Made by a program: the position numbers and the translations under genes
Notes under the pieces: model-generated
Seen by the model: the letters and a program-made list of their open reading frames with translations, nothing else
What the model was told of the DNA's origin: nothing
The model's database searches: none
Shown here: piece after piece, positions 44,736 through 55,572 of the stretch
Numbering within the stretch: the first letter of the stretch is position 1
How the letters are laid out: every line of letters starts with the position of its first letter
NCBI GenBank assembly: GCA_009760885.1
Contig: CM019692.1
Coordinates: 58,828,964-58,892,963, forward strand
Direction: 5' to 3'
Length of the DNA: 64,000 nt
Source: Achatina immaculata
Taxonomy: Eukaryota; Mollusca; Gastropoda; Stylommatophora; Achatinidae

Positions 44736-45037
44736 GAAGATGGCCCATATCAGTACAATCCATGGCTCGAAGAGATTTAATAACTGAACTAAATGACCCG
44801 ACCCGGAAAAAAAGAAAACAACTGATAAATTTCTTCCCTTGTTTGTTGATTGGTTGATAAACTCCTCTGTAATTACAGACTCCAGTTTTTTTTTTATGGC
44901 TAATGTCAGTGGACGAGATTTTTTTTTATAAAACAGCATCAAGTAGGATTGGGAGTGGGTCAGGGAAGCTTTAATTACTTCCAAGACGTGAAAGAAGAAA
45001 TCAGCTTATGGGAGATATTGATTCTTGTCCCTCCTTT
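44736..45037. other. Unique sequence
   Basis: Nothing is recognised. Confidence 0.45.
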
Positions 45038-45039
45038 TT

Positions 45040-45082
<43 letters not shown>
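45038..45082. repeat. (CT)n microsatellite
   Basis: About 20 CT units with a short interruption. The open frame 45008-45697 that starts here is discussed under rejected items. Confidence 0.95.
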
Positions 45083-45526
45083 TTTTCTCTGTCTTCTTCT
45101 CCTCCTAAACCCACGTTGTCTAGACAGGGAGTGAAACGACATCATTTGCGGGGAAGCAGTTATAAGAGAAAGGACATCCTTCACACCGTTCATCGCTCAC
45201 TTTCTGAGACATTTCTGCGATTTTTCACCTTCACACTTCGTAACCAAGGTGCGAATCCTGTCTCTTCAAAACAAGGCAATCGACACGCAAGACAGCGTCT
45301 TATGCGTGGCCTTTTACTTGTACTTTTCAAATCGAAGATAATCCAGATATTGTCCTCACTTTCCCAGGATAGAAAGTTTTTTCTTCTGAAAGGAGTTGTG
45401 TTTGTACTGGAAGAAGTACGGTACAAAATGTTAACATATTTGACATTTGGTGCGAAATTAAAAGTCGCGTGTATCCGGAATGTGTTATTAAATCACAGGT
45501 CCCCTGGTACTAAAGCAAATTTCGTC
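45083..45526. other. Unique sequence
   Basis: An open frame crosses this stretch without recognisable domains. Confidence 0.35.
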
Positions 45527-45670
45527 TGTCTGCCTGCCTGTCTGTCTGTCCGTCCGTCCCTGCTTGCCTGTCTGTCCGTCCACTTGCTAGCTGCTAGTCC
45601 GTCCTATCTTGTCTTGTCTTACCATAGCGCACTAGACAAAAGAAAATGGAAAAGAGGTGGGGGGGGGGGG
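45527..45670. repeat. (CTGT/CCGT)n degenerate tetranucleotide and poly-G
   Basis: Interrupted CTGT, CTGC and CCGT units are followed by a poly-G run at 45658-45670. Confidence 0.85.
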
Positions 45671-46254
45671 GTGGAAGGATCCCGAAAAACCTGCTAAAGG
45701 TCTAAAACAATTGGGCTGTTTTTGTAATGAATGTAAACAAAACAATGCACGTCATTCTTGGATCAAAGAAGAACGAGAAAATAACACATTGTCAGAAAGT
45801 GTTCGTGCATACCTGGCTACAGATCATGTTCGATTAATATTTCAATACAGAATTGAAAGAAAAGTTTCGCAAGGGTATGCAATCATTCACCTGCTCTAGA
45901 CGAGGGTTTGGGACAATCATTCACCTGCTCTAGGCGAGGGTTTGTCCCAGAATTTTCTAAGTGCAAATATGGAGATCTGAAGACGTCATGACCTTTGGTC
46001 GCTATGTAGGAACTGGTTCCAAGGGATCCCTGTTTCGGTAATGAACGGTATCTCTCTGCTCAATACAGCATATTCTCGATGAAGTGTCTATATATCGAAC
46101 TTCGCGTGTGAAGCTGATCGTATGATGAGTATACGGACTTCAGAGGTGGTCGTTACAGCCATCTACGTCTGGCTGCGTTCATATCTTCTTTGTAAAGGAG
46201 TGTGTTCAAAGATGGAAATAAAATGTGATATGTAATGCTGCTGAACTATAATTA
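45671..46254. other. Unique sequence with a 35-bp duplication
   Basis: The phrase caatcattcacctgctctag is present twice in tandem at 45880-45945, each followed by acgagggtttg or gcgagggtttg. Confidence 0.5.
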
Positions 46255-46405
46255 TGAGATAACGCTGACTCTGTAATTGTGATTATGGAGGTAATTAATA
46301 AACGTTGATTTTTAACCTTAACTTCAAGGCGTTTGTACTCGTTTTACATCTATAATTTATAAACGTTGATTTTTAACTCTAACTTCAAGGCGTTTGGAAT
46401 CATTT
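46255..46405. repeat. ~62-bp tandem duplication
   Basis: The phrases ataaacgttgatttttaac and aacttcaaggcgtttg occur twice, about 62 bp apart. The duplication lies at the 3' edge of LINE X copy 2. Confidence 0.85.
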
Positions 46406-46642
46406 TACATCCTTCCCGTGTCGTTAAACATCACACTCTAGCTCGCCATGTTTTTTTTTCTGTTTTCGGCGAGTTTTTCAGCATTGTTAAGGGATCTTAT
46501 GCCTATTAATTTAACATCTCTCAGCAATGTTCTCTTTAGAGTTTCACGTGGTCGACCTCGTTTTCTTTGTCCTGTTGTGCCCAATTTGATCATTTCTTTT
46601 GGGACTCTCTAATTGTTTCTTCTCATCACGCGTCCCGATGTA

Positions 46643-47935
46643 CAAGGTCTGACAATTAAGTAATGAGACTACTCCATTTTAAAAGAATAAGTAAACAACA
46701 GTTGAAGATATAACATGCATTTTATTTAAAGTAAGCTCCTTGTACATTGATACAGCGAGTGGCACTATCAAACAAACACTGGAACGACCTCTGCAGTTCT
46801 TTTAGGATGGCCCTTAAACTTGATGTAATGGCCCTTTGACTTTCACCAGTATCATCAAAGAAGCGTCCTTTCAATGGTAACTTTAATTTTGAGAACAGAA
46901 AATAATCACAGGGAGGTAAATCCAGGGAATTGGGTGGATGGTTGAGAACACACACTTGCTCTTGGGTCAAAAATTCCTGCACAACTACCGCCCGGTGAGC
47001 CAGTGCATTATCATGAAGATGGAAAAAACTGCCAGGTGTTGAATACTCGGGTCGGACTCGGAGAATCCTTTTCAGTAGGTTGTTCAAAATACTTAAATAA
47101 ACTTTGGCAGTGACAGTCTGTCCGTCTGGAATAAATTCTTTGTGAATAACTCCTTTGCTGTCATAGAAGTACACCAACACTGTCTTCACTTTTGACTTTT
47201 GAAGACGAATTTTTTTTTTTTTTTTTGCCTTTTGGTGATGATGATTTCCACTGAACACTTTGGCGTTTAGTTGTGGAATCGTAGCGGAAAATCCATGTTT
47301 CATCCTCTGCAACAATCAGATGTTAAAAATGTTTATTTCTGCGACACGTTTTGATGATGTCTTTTGCGTACTCAACACGCTGATGATTTTGGTCATCAGA
47401 CAACGAAACCGGCAAGCAACTTTTTTCCCCAGATCTTCCACTAAAATTTTACGAAAGGTCTCTCTGTTAACACCAGATTCATCTGCCATCATCCTCACGG
47501 TCAAACGACGATCTTTTTATATCCGTTCTCTGACTTTTGCAATGAGTTCCTCATTACGAACAGAAATTGGGCGTCCATGTCTAGTTGCATTTGTAATCGT
47601 TTCCATACCACTTCTGAATCGTGAATACCACCTGCACGAGATAAACAATTATCCCCATAAACTTGTCGCATCAATTCAACTGTGTCAATGGCACTTTTCC
47701 CGAGTTTCAAACAGAATTTATTGTTAGCTTTTTTGCTGTTTGTTTATTACATAACATTTCACCTCTGACTAGGTCAACAAAATACTGGCTTATCTGTCGT
47801 CTGCTTATCGGGCAGTTAAGAAAAGTTGGCAGATCTTAGATGGAAGTTGCCTCTTTAGATTCCATGCTTTGCTTCATAGATGGAAATTTTATCTTGGCCT
47901 AATAAAATCAGTTTCCTTACTTAATTGTCGGACCG
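46643..47935 (-). mobile_element. Mariner-like transposon, 1293 bp
   Basis: The left end reads caaggtctgacaattaagta. The right end in reverse reads cggtccgacaattaagtaag. TA dinucleotides flank both ends (46641-46642 and 47936-47937). The TA matches the LINE X sequence gacaTAtgttgg seen uninterrupted at 52297-52308, so the insertion site is known to the base. The length is typical of mariner elements. Confidence 0.92.
46722..47710 (-). pseudogene. Mariner transposase, frameshifted, DD34D triad retained
   Basis: The N-terminal part (47710-47501) has KLGKSAIDTVELMRQVYGDN. The second helix-turn-helix follows in another frame (47504-47316) as LTVRMMADESGVNRETFRK. The catalytic part (47315-46722) has VLVYFYDSKGVIHKEF with the first Asp. 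HDNALAHRAVVVQEF has the second, and DLPPCDYFLF has the third, exactly 34 residues after the second. The C-terminus FQCLFDSATRCINVQGAYF is normal for the family. An A-rich run near 47209-47226 (a Lys string) and frame changes at about 47500 and 47315 break the gene. Confidence 0.88.
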
Positions 47936-48466
47936 TATGTCCATCGCCTTTTTTTAAATCACTGATAAGACAGGTTGTTGCTTGCTCAACTTCCTTGCAT
48001 ACGCATTGATCTTGACTTTGTTTTACTGTGTACAGAGTATTATCCTTGGACATTTGTTTTTAAAGAGTCTAATTTGTTTTCTCTATTTCTTTAGTTGTTT
48101 TAAACGTTCACGCGCGTAAATAAGGGTGGATATTAGAGCTGAATAATCTTAACTTTGTTTTCGTGCTTATAACTTTTGACTGCCGCTTTTTTCCTCGGGA
48201 TTTTTAAAGGCCAATGCTGTCTTTGCAATTCTAACTTCTTTTCTGACGCCATCATCATGGTCTTTATAGCTGTCGAGGTACGCAGATTAGTTTACTACCT
48301 CACCTGCTGTTTCTTCAAAAGTATATTTTTTTTGTTACTTCTAAAGTAATGAGAAATGTCATTATCTTCCTTTTGCCCCTGTTAATTTCAAGTCCTATTT
48401 TACTAGCCACTGAAGGCAGGATATCTGTTTTTTCTTCCATCAGATTCACATTGTCACTGATTAGAA

Positions 48467-51095
48467 CAGCGGTTCTCAGACCCTTTTGCTACACGGCCCA
48501 CATTTAAAAGTGAAACATTTTTGCTGCCCACTAATAAAGTGGTTTATATTTGCAACGCATAAATCTAATTTTATAAAGTATTATGGAATATTTTCTCTAC
48601 ATGTTTAACTGCATATTGATTGTTACACAAAAGTTCTTTTCATTTATCTTAAAGATGGCACTGTTTCCGGTTTGATATCATGTCTATTCTGGCTGGAATT
48701 TGTAACAAACACACTCGAAGGTCATCCTCCAAGTTCATTCTTGAACGATATTTGGTTTTCATGGCAGTCACTGCAGAAAATGAAACTTCACATAAGTAAG
48801 TTGTTGAAAAAGGTAGAAACCTTTCATCTCCAGGCCTGACAAAAACGGATATTCCAGCGAAACAATTCACCAAAAGGAAGAGATATCCACAGCGGGGTCG
48901 TTAAATTTGATTTGTAATGTGCGATCGCTAGACAGTTCCGCTAATTCTTCTTATGCACGACCGATTAATTCAGAGAATGCACTCTGAAAAGGATTACGAA
49001 TCTAGTCGTACTCTTTAATGTCTTCGAGTGTGAAGTATTTGTCAAAGTATTCCGCAAGATATGTCAGATGCCCTTTTATTGCACCAGTGACCCCTTCCAG
49101 AATCTCGCCATTAATTTCATTGTTCTCTATAAATTCACAGAACAAGTGATTTGTTCTCGAGTCGCGTGCCCCAAAGTCGTAGTTTCTTCTTAAAGGCTGC
49201 AACTTTGTCGTATGTCTTGAGTATACTGGCATCTTTACCCTGCAGTGATATGTTCAAACTGTTCAAAAGGTAAAAATGTCAGCAAGGTATGCCAGCATGG
49301 CAAGCCACTCAATATCAGCGACCTTACCTGCCAGGTCGAGATTGTGTTCTGTCAAAAACTGCAATAATTCTAAACGAAGCTCAAACACCCTTGCAAGAAC
49401 TTTTCCTCTGGACAGTCAACGTACAGCCGAGTGCAAAAGGAGATGTTTGTGTTCTGCATCTGACTCAATACAAAGCTGAGCAAATAATCGACTGCTCACT
49501 GTTCTAGTTTGTTTTTTTTTTAAGTTTACAGTCCGAAAAGAGTCTTCGAGTACAGATCGCAGAGTTTCATTCAACTTCTTTGAAGCGAGTGCCTCACGAT
49601 GGATCATGCAATGCATGCCTACAATCTCAGGTGACACTTGCTTTATGCGAGTCACAATACTACTGTTGCGGCCAGTCATTGTGGCAGCACCGTCAGTGCA
49701 AACACCGATGCAATTCGTCCACTGCGTTGCAAAAGTTGTGAAAAAATCGTTTAAAACACGAAATATTTCATCGGCCGTCGTTCTCGCTGGCAGTGATTTG
49801 GAAAAAAGAAATTCTTCTTGCTTACTATTTTTCCAACAACAGCGAACATAAACAAGCAGCTGTGACTCGCCGGCGATGTCATTAGATTCATCAAACTGAA
49901 TAGCAAACTTAGTAGATTGTAATCGTTCAGTTAGCTCCGCGACAATGTTCTCGGACATTCCTGATATTCTTCTGCGGACAGTATCGTTCGAAATCGGAAT
50001 GATTTTCAGTTTGTAGCGTATTCTGAGGTGAACAATACGTCACAAATGTCAACAGCAGCTGGCATGATAAGATCTTCTCCAATCGTGTGCGGTTTCTTTG
50101 ATTTTGCATTCTCTGTGCAATCAGGTACGGTGGTTTAAGAGCTTTTTCGTTGAGAGTGGCTCTTGTTTTTAACACTATCTTCTGTTTACTATATTCCCTT
50201 GTTTTACGTTCGAAAAATTGTTTAGTTTTATTCTGTAGATATGGATGTCTTGTAGCAAGATGACGCGCAATTTCGTCGGCTTCATTGCTAGATTAGAGAG
50301 GATTTGCAAAGAAATAACATACTGTGGCAGATTTTGATAATTTGTTGATGAAACGATACCGTACTTAATATACTTCACATCATATTTAGTTTTCTTACAA
50401 GTATCAACGTTAATGTCGTCTCGATCACAGTGACTTTCGCTGCCACTATCATCAATTTGTTTGCGCGAAGTAGAAGGCTTACGTTTCACAAATCGGTCCA
50501 TTTCAGCGCCTAAAGTTTTAAAGTTTAAACAGTAAAAAGGCTATCCGAAAAGTCTTCACGATTACTACGTGGGTAACTGAAATCCGTTGATTAATCCAGT
50601 ACAAATTACCCACAGCACCAAAACCGAATGATGGCTCTCAAGCCAACGAAATATGATTTTTAAACGAAAACACAATTACTGAGAATTATATTTCAAATCT
50701 GCTCTCTTGTACAATCTACGCCGACTATTCTCTAAAATTACTTTGTAAAACTGCACGTTTCAGCAACACGGTCAGAAAGACACCGGTGTCGCACTTCAAA
50801 AATGATGCTGTCTTTTTATGTACGTCACATTTCTGTTTGATGCTGGAAGAAACGCTGACTGGACCATCCTTTCTCCAATAGCCGCACTGCGGACATACTA
50901 ATAAAGCGACCTATAATTCTATGGCTTGCAGCCGTGCAGTCTACCCCTAAGGCCTATTCATTGCGTGAAAAATTCGGAATAATCTTTATTGTATCTACAT
51001 TTCTTTTTTTTGCTGGTTTGAGACTTCAGCGCGGCCCACAATATTCCCTGTCACAGCCCACCTTTGGATCGTGGCCCATGGGTTGAGAACCATTG
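48467..51095 (-). mobile_element. hAT transposon (Buster-like), 2629 bp
   Basis: The left end is cagcggttctcagaccc. The right end in reverse is caatggttctcaaccc. The flanking octamers are gattagaa (48459-48466) and gattggag (51096-51103), agreeing at six of eight positions with a central TA. The subterminal sequence on both sides contains ggcccac motifs. It sits inside the RT region of LINE X copy 2, a few codons after the FADD-equivalent motif, and removing it restores the frame DVAPI-SDNVN. It contains a decayed transposase on the minus strand. Confidence 0.9.
48649..50501 (-). pseudogene. hAT transposase (ZBED5/SCAND3-like), broken
   Basis: The N-terminus (50501-50175, MDRFVKRK) is followed by a degenerate BED-finger region in which NEAMKPTKLRVIL-like residues are visible but zinc ligands are lost. 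A middle segment (50175-49927) has KALKPPYLIAQRM. The catalytic region (49958-49416) has KFAIQFDESNDIAGESQLLV, CIGVCTDGAATMTGRNS and IVGMHCMIHREALASKKLNE, all typical of this hAT group. The dimerisation end (48873-48649) has FLPFSTTYLCEVSFSAVTAM followed by KTKYRSRMNLEDDLRVCL. Several frameshifts separate the segments, and a poly-T run lies at 49510-49522. Confidence 0.88.
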
Positions 51096-51500
51096 GATTG
51101 GAGCTACGTCGTGTGCAAAAAAATCAGTGTCCTCTATTTGAGTCCCATATACCCAATCAGTGTCCACTTTACCAGTGCAGTATTTTGTTTTTATTATGAA
51201 GTCTATGCCAACTCCAAAAAGCAAGGGATATAATATACGTTCTTGTTTCACACTGTTTCGATTTGAAACCATTCGCTCGTTCACTCTTTTGTGCTGACTG
51301 CAGAAACATATCTGTCGTACAGATCTTCAGTGATGCTGATGATTTTAGATGGTATTCCACATAGTCATAAAATTCTCCACACTGAATCTCTGTGTATGCT
51401 ATCAAATGCCTTTTTAAAGTCTATGAAGTTCAGGATTAATGGTTTTTGCTTTTAATTATGTTCTTCACGTATTACTCTTAGAGTTAAGATCTGGATTTGG

Positions 51501-51837
51501 AGTCATATTTATCAGTTATTTATAGATGTTGTATGCATGTCATTATTTTAATAATACCGACATTAGATACAAGTATTTTACAACGCTTGGATTATATAAA
51601 TACATTTGTTCAGATAATCATATTATTCCGAATAGTTTATGTTATAGGAGCTAATATCGTTCCAGATAGAGAGTTTCTGAATTTAGGGAGCATAATAGCG
51701 AGTACTATTGCGCAGAGTTGCTGTATGATCTGCTAAAGTCTGAAAGCACGAGCCTTATCTTGTATAGCTTAGGTCGTAAGTGTTAGCATTCATAACGTAC
51801 GTTATGCACTATGACTAAACCTGCTTGTAAATAGATA
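51501..51837. other. Unique spacer between two LINE X copies
   Basis: The two LINE X copies lie head to head across this spacer. No gene is recognised. Confidence 0.45.
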
Positions 51838-52560
51838 TCCTAGGACTTGAAATTAACAAGGACAAAACAAAAATAATGAAAATTCCCATCAATCAAAATG
51901 GAAAAATACACATAGAAGGGACAGATATTGAAGAAGTAAATCAATTTGCATACCTTGGCAGCTACATAGATCAGGATGGTGACACTAGAAAGGAAGTTAG
52001 GATCAGAATTGCAAAAGCAGCATCAATCTTCAAGAATCTTGAGAACATATGGAATTCAAAAGTTATAAGCACAAAAACCAAGTTAAGACTATTCAATTCA
52101 AATGTAATATCCACCCTCATTTATGCATGCGAAAGCTGGAAAACAACTAAAGAAATAGACAAGAAATTAGACTCTTTTGAAAACAAATGCCTAAGGAAAA
52201 TACTCGGCATCAAATGGAATGAATTCAAGAACAATGCAGAGAAAGACAGATGACTGAACAACAACCAGTCTCATGGGTGATCAGGAAAAGGAGATGGACA
52301 TATGTTGGTCACTTGATGAGAAGAAATGATCAGAGAATCCCAAAACAAGCTATCAGGTGGAACACAACAGGCCGAAGAAAAAGGGGCAGACCGCGTGAAA
52401 CTCTGAAGAGGACATTATTAAGAGAGGCCAAGTTAACAGGCATAAAATCCTTTGATGAGGTTGAAAGACTCGCCGAAGACAGGAAAAATTGGCGAACTAC
52501 TTTATGAGCCCTATGTGACGTTTAACGGCACGGGAAGGATATAAGATATAAGATAAGATA
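51838..52560 (+). mobile_element. LINE family X, C-terminal fragment, copy 3
   Basis: This is the best-preserved copy. The plus strand gives LGLEINKDKTKIMKIPIN, then IEEVNQFAYLGSYIDQDGD, TRKEVRIRIAKAASIFKNLE, STLIYACESWKTTKEIDKKL, and, after a one-base overlap of frames at 52250, MTEQQPVSWVIRKRR and RKRGRPRETLKRTLLREAKL. It ends DRKNWRTTL. The 3' end is acggcacgggaaggatataa, followed by a (TAAGA)n-like tail at 52540-52560. Only one frameshift is apparent. The RT domain is lost by 5' truncation. Confidence 0.88.
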
Positions 52561-52649
52561 AGATATTAGATGATGAAAAATTGCATTTTAAGCATAATTT
52601 TGCTTGATTACACAAAATCTTACTAATCCTGCCCAATTATTTACCGACA

Positions 52650-52659
52650 GTTAACATTC
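52650..52659. repeat. Target-site duplication of LINE tail, left
   Basis: The sequence gttaacattc is repeated exactly at 52979-52988, on the other side of the LINE fragment. Confidence 0.65.
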
Positions 52660-52978
52660 ATTATTAATTCACAAATATATTCATACTACAAGAACTTTAT
52701 GTTGAAGAAGGTTGGCTAGTAAAGAGAATTAAACAGAGAAAACTTAGAATATTTTGGGCACATTTGAACGTCATGAGAATTTAGAGAGGACCGTCTTAGA
52801 TGGAAATAGGAAAAAGAAAGAGAGGAAAACCAAGGCGCAGATGGCTGCAAGACATCGTTGATAATTTGCAAATGGATGCATCAGTAGCAGGGTATCTTGC
52901 TTACAACCGAGAGGGCTACAGGAGAGCTGTTAGGGAGACAAAGTTTCGCAAGGGACATGCAAATGACTCACTGACTGA
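52660..52978 (+). mobile_element. LINE ORF2 C-terminal fragment, copy 2
   Basis: This is homologous to 4711-5018, with the shared signature KRKRGKPRRRWLQDIVDNL and YRRAVRETKFRKGHA. It ends in a CACTGACTGA tail. Exact 10-bp duplications flank it (52650-52659 and 52979-52988), which supports insertion by target-primed reverse transcription. Its first 50 bp includes a 44-bp stretch that also occurs inverted at 53120-53163. Confidence 0.82.
52666..52709 (+). repeat. 44-bp perfect inverted repeat, left arm
   Basis: The sequence begins aattcacaaatatattcata and ends tatgttgaagaa. Its reverse complement is found without a mismatch at 53120-53163. Confidence 0.92.
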
Positions 52979-53119
52979 GTTAACATTCTTTAAATTTTCT
53001 TTTTTCACTTCTATGTACATCCAGTGTAATAGTTAAAGGCAAGTTGATTATTCAAAGCACTGTTTTCCACTCATATCCTGATTAGACTGTTAGCTTCCCA
53101 ACGTAGCAGACCAGTCGAA

Positions 53120-53163
53120 TTCTTCAACATAAAGTTCTTGTAGTATGAATATATTTGTGAATT
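53120..53163 (-). repeat. 44-bp perfect inverted repeat, right arm
   Basis: The plus strand begins ttcttcaacataaagttctt and ends atatttgtgaatt. It pairs exactly with 52666-52709. The arm lies outside the LINE target duplication, in flanking DNA. Confidence 0.92.
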
Positions 53164-53516
53164 GGACTGTGTAACTGTTTTCACGTAGATGCAAGAAATC
53201 TGTTTTTCTCTGACACAAGAGAACATCTTCTTTGTTTCTGTCGTGACAAAGGTTAAGATATGGTGGAGATACTTTCCTCTGTAAGCATTATGAGCAGGTT
53301 TGTATGATTGTTATATTACAATGGGAATATTGTGTCAGGATTATGACAATACAGTCTAGGGAATACTGTTACCCTGACATGTTACTAGGACACATAGACA
53401 TGTACTTGACATGTAGAAATAACCTGAACTTAAATAGTCATGCTCTTGAAACAGAACTGACAAAATAATAACATAATAATTCAGCAATACACACTAATTC
53501 TGATCTGTTAAGCTAT
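53164..53516. other. Unique sequence
   Basis: No gene or repeat is recognised. Confidence 0.5.
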
Positions 53517-53720
53517 TCACACGTTCATAATTACACTAGCATCTCATGGAACTCATACGTTCACAATTACACCAGCCTCTCATGATGCTCATACATTCAT
53601 TATACCAGCCTCTCATGGTACTCACATATTTACAATTACACCAGCCTATCATGGTACTCATACATTCACAATTACACCAGCCTCTCATGGTACCCATACA
53701 TTCATTACACCACCCTCTCA
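53517..53720. repeat. ~36-bp minisatellite, about 6 copies
   Basis: The unit is tcatacattcacaattacac followed by cagcctctcatggtac. Some copies lack the caa of acaatt. The array directly abuts SINE C copy 3. Confidence 0.93.
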
Positions 53721-53723
53721 ATG

Positions 53724-53925
53724 CGAAGATTGGGGGCTTGAGTACGACTGGAGACGTCCCAGCTGTACAAATAGGTACTTGGCTTCTTTCTGAGCTGGGG
53801 AAGGGAAAGAACCCATCTCTCTCTAGTGTACTGACATGTCAAGGAAAATACTGGCACTAGCTCCATGTCCTCTCTGTGCTTCCTTGGGGTTACAATTACC
53901 TATCTCCTTATGCTCGCATTTAACA
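53724..53925 (+). mobile_element. SINE family C, copy 3
   Basis: The sequence gcgaagattgggggcttgag is followed by acaaataggtacttggcttc, gagctggggaagg, tgtcaaggaaaatactggca and a ggttacaattacct end. This matches the reverse complement of 57340-57575. The start of the tRNA-like head is lost to the minisatellite, and part of the 3' module is deleted. Confidence 0.7.
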
Positions 53926-54970
53926 TATGGCATTTACATGAACGGGGAAAATCATCTTATCATGACATTTACATAAAATGGAGAAGTCATCGTATCATTC
54001 GCACCTTTGCTCATCGAACCAGTGTCGGATGTTGGGATACCACTGACCTTATGGGAACTTAGTCATTTCTACACAAAGTGACAACAGATACTGTCTACTC
54101 ACGCACGTACTTCCACTAAATCACTATGTCTACTCTTAGTCTAACTATGGTCGTACTTGATGCTAAAACAGGTACACTCGACCTCATATCTACCACCTTC
54201 AAACCTGCATCGAAGATGACCACTAACAACTGAACTAAGAAGTTAGAACTAGCGTTGATCAAGCTAACACAACACAGCGCACGTGATGAACGTCCGTAAT
54301 ATTACATCGCTAGCCATTGGGTTAGCTAGCAAAGAGAAGATTTGTTGCCTACAGGGCAACAGATCCACCTATCCAGTGCCAAGCCGACAGGAATTGGAGG
54401 TCATGCTTTCCCACAATTCTCTATTCTGGGTGTTGTTTATGACCTGGACTGGTGGTCTTTCTCCATGCCACTTCGTCAGTCCATCTGCCATCTTCTCTCT
54501 TTGCCTGGTTCTGTCTCTTATTTGAAATGTGTTCCAGTATTGTCACAGGTAAACCACTCAAGTGTCCCATGCCTGGCTCTCTCAACTCTTCCCAGTTCGA
54601 TACATAATGGGGGTCTTAATTACAGTACTTGGTTCAAACATCCGTTTACGGTCAGACGACCACGGGCCATCCCCTACAATAGTAAAAGAATGTGCTCACG
54701 AGTTTAGCAATTGAATCGAAGAAAAGACAAAAAAAAAGCACAATAGCAGAACAGGCTCGCATCCACAAGAACAATAATTTGTCGTAGCGTCTGGGATGTC
54801 TGATGCCCTATTTCTTAGCAAGAGTTCAGCGCGGACAAAGTAGCCTCTGCCGTGAGATTATACCGAGGGTTGAAGTTTCCTGAAAGATTAATGTGTTAAC
54901 GAGTGTTTGAATGAGCAGGACCGATATGAACTCTTTGAAAATGAACGAAATGTCTGTGTATGTGTGTGTG
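53926..54970. other. Unclassified sequence with modest open frames
   Basis: Two overlapping plus frames (54283-54525 and 54342-54707, 121 codons) have normal-looking composition but no family I recognise. The stretch could be a fragment of an unrecognised element. Confidence 0.3.
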
Positions 54971-54974
54971 CGAG

Positions 54975-55010
<36 letters not shown>

Positions 55011-55522
55011 GGGGCGAGAGTGAGATGAGATGAGTGAGTGAGAGAAAGAGAGAAAGGAGAGGGAGAGTGAAGAGATGAGAGACACATAGAGAGAGAGAGA
55101 GAGAAAGGAGGGGTGAGAGTGAGATGAGTGAGAGAAAGAGAGAAAAGAGGAGGAGAGTGAGATGAGTGAGAGACAGAGAGAATGGAGGGGTGGGAGTGAG
55201 ATGAGATGAATGAGAGAGAGAAAAGAGGAGTGATATTGAGATGAGTGAGAGAGAGAGAGAGAGAAAGGAGGGGTAAGAATGAGATGAGATGAGTGAAAGA
55301 GAGAGAGAGAGAAAGGGATGAGAGTGAGATGAGATGAGAGAGAGATAAAGGAGGGGCGAGAGTGAGATGAGATGAGTGAGTGAGAGGGAGTGAGTGAGAG
55401 AGAGAGAGAAAGGAAGGGTGAGGGAGAGAGAGAAAGGAGGGGTGAAGGTGAGATGAGATGAGTAAGCGAGAGAGAGAGAGAGAGAGCGAAAGGAGGAGTG
55501 AGAGTGAGATGAGATGACTGAT

Positions 55523-55570
<48 letters not shown>
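54971..55570. repeat. GA-rich compound minisatellite
   Basis: Blocks of (GA)n alternate with aaggaggggtgagagtgaga and tgagatgagtgaga. The higher-order unit is about 45-60 bp and repeats roughly ten times, ending in a pure (GA)n run at 55529-55567. Confidence 0.92.

Positions 55571-55572
<2 letters not shown>

Larger units (their letters stand above)
46406..51500 (-). mobile_element. LINE family X, copy 2, split by two DNA transposons
   Basis: Three LINE pieces lie in order on the minus strand. Piece 51500-51096 has RT motifs: PLILNFIDFKKAFDSI with the first catalytic Asp, then ERILYPLLFGVGIDFI, then DTDFFAHDVAPI in the place of FADD. Piece 48466-47936 continues directly as SDNVNLMEEKTDILPSVASK and then VRKEVRIAKTALAF. 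Piece 46642-46406 gives the C-terminus and the cttcccgtgtcgttaaaca 3' end. Removing the hAT (48467-51095) and the mariner (46643-47935) restores a continuous LINE order. About 1.2 kb of LINE is spread over 5.1 kb. It is 5'-truncated, with stops and frameshifts. Confidence 0.88.

Noticed and set aside
45008..45697. 229-codon plus-strand frame
   Set aside because: Its start is in a (CT)n run and its end in CTGT and poly-G repeats. The middle has no recognisable domain and no coding-like context.
51500..52560. LINE X copies 2 and 3 as a single insertion with 5' inversion (twin priming)
   Set aside because: Both oppositely oriented pieces contain their own LINE 3' end, so they are two separate insertions.
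54342..54707. 121-codon plus-strand frame as a host exon
   Set aside because: No recognisable domain, splice context or homologous family. It overlaps another open frame of similar quality.
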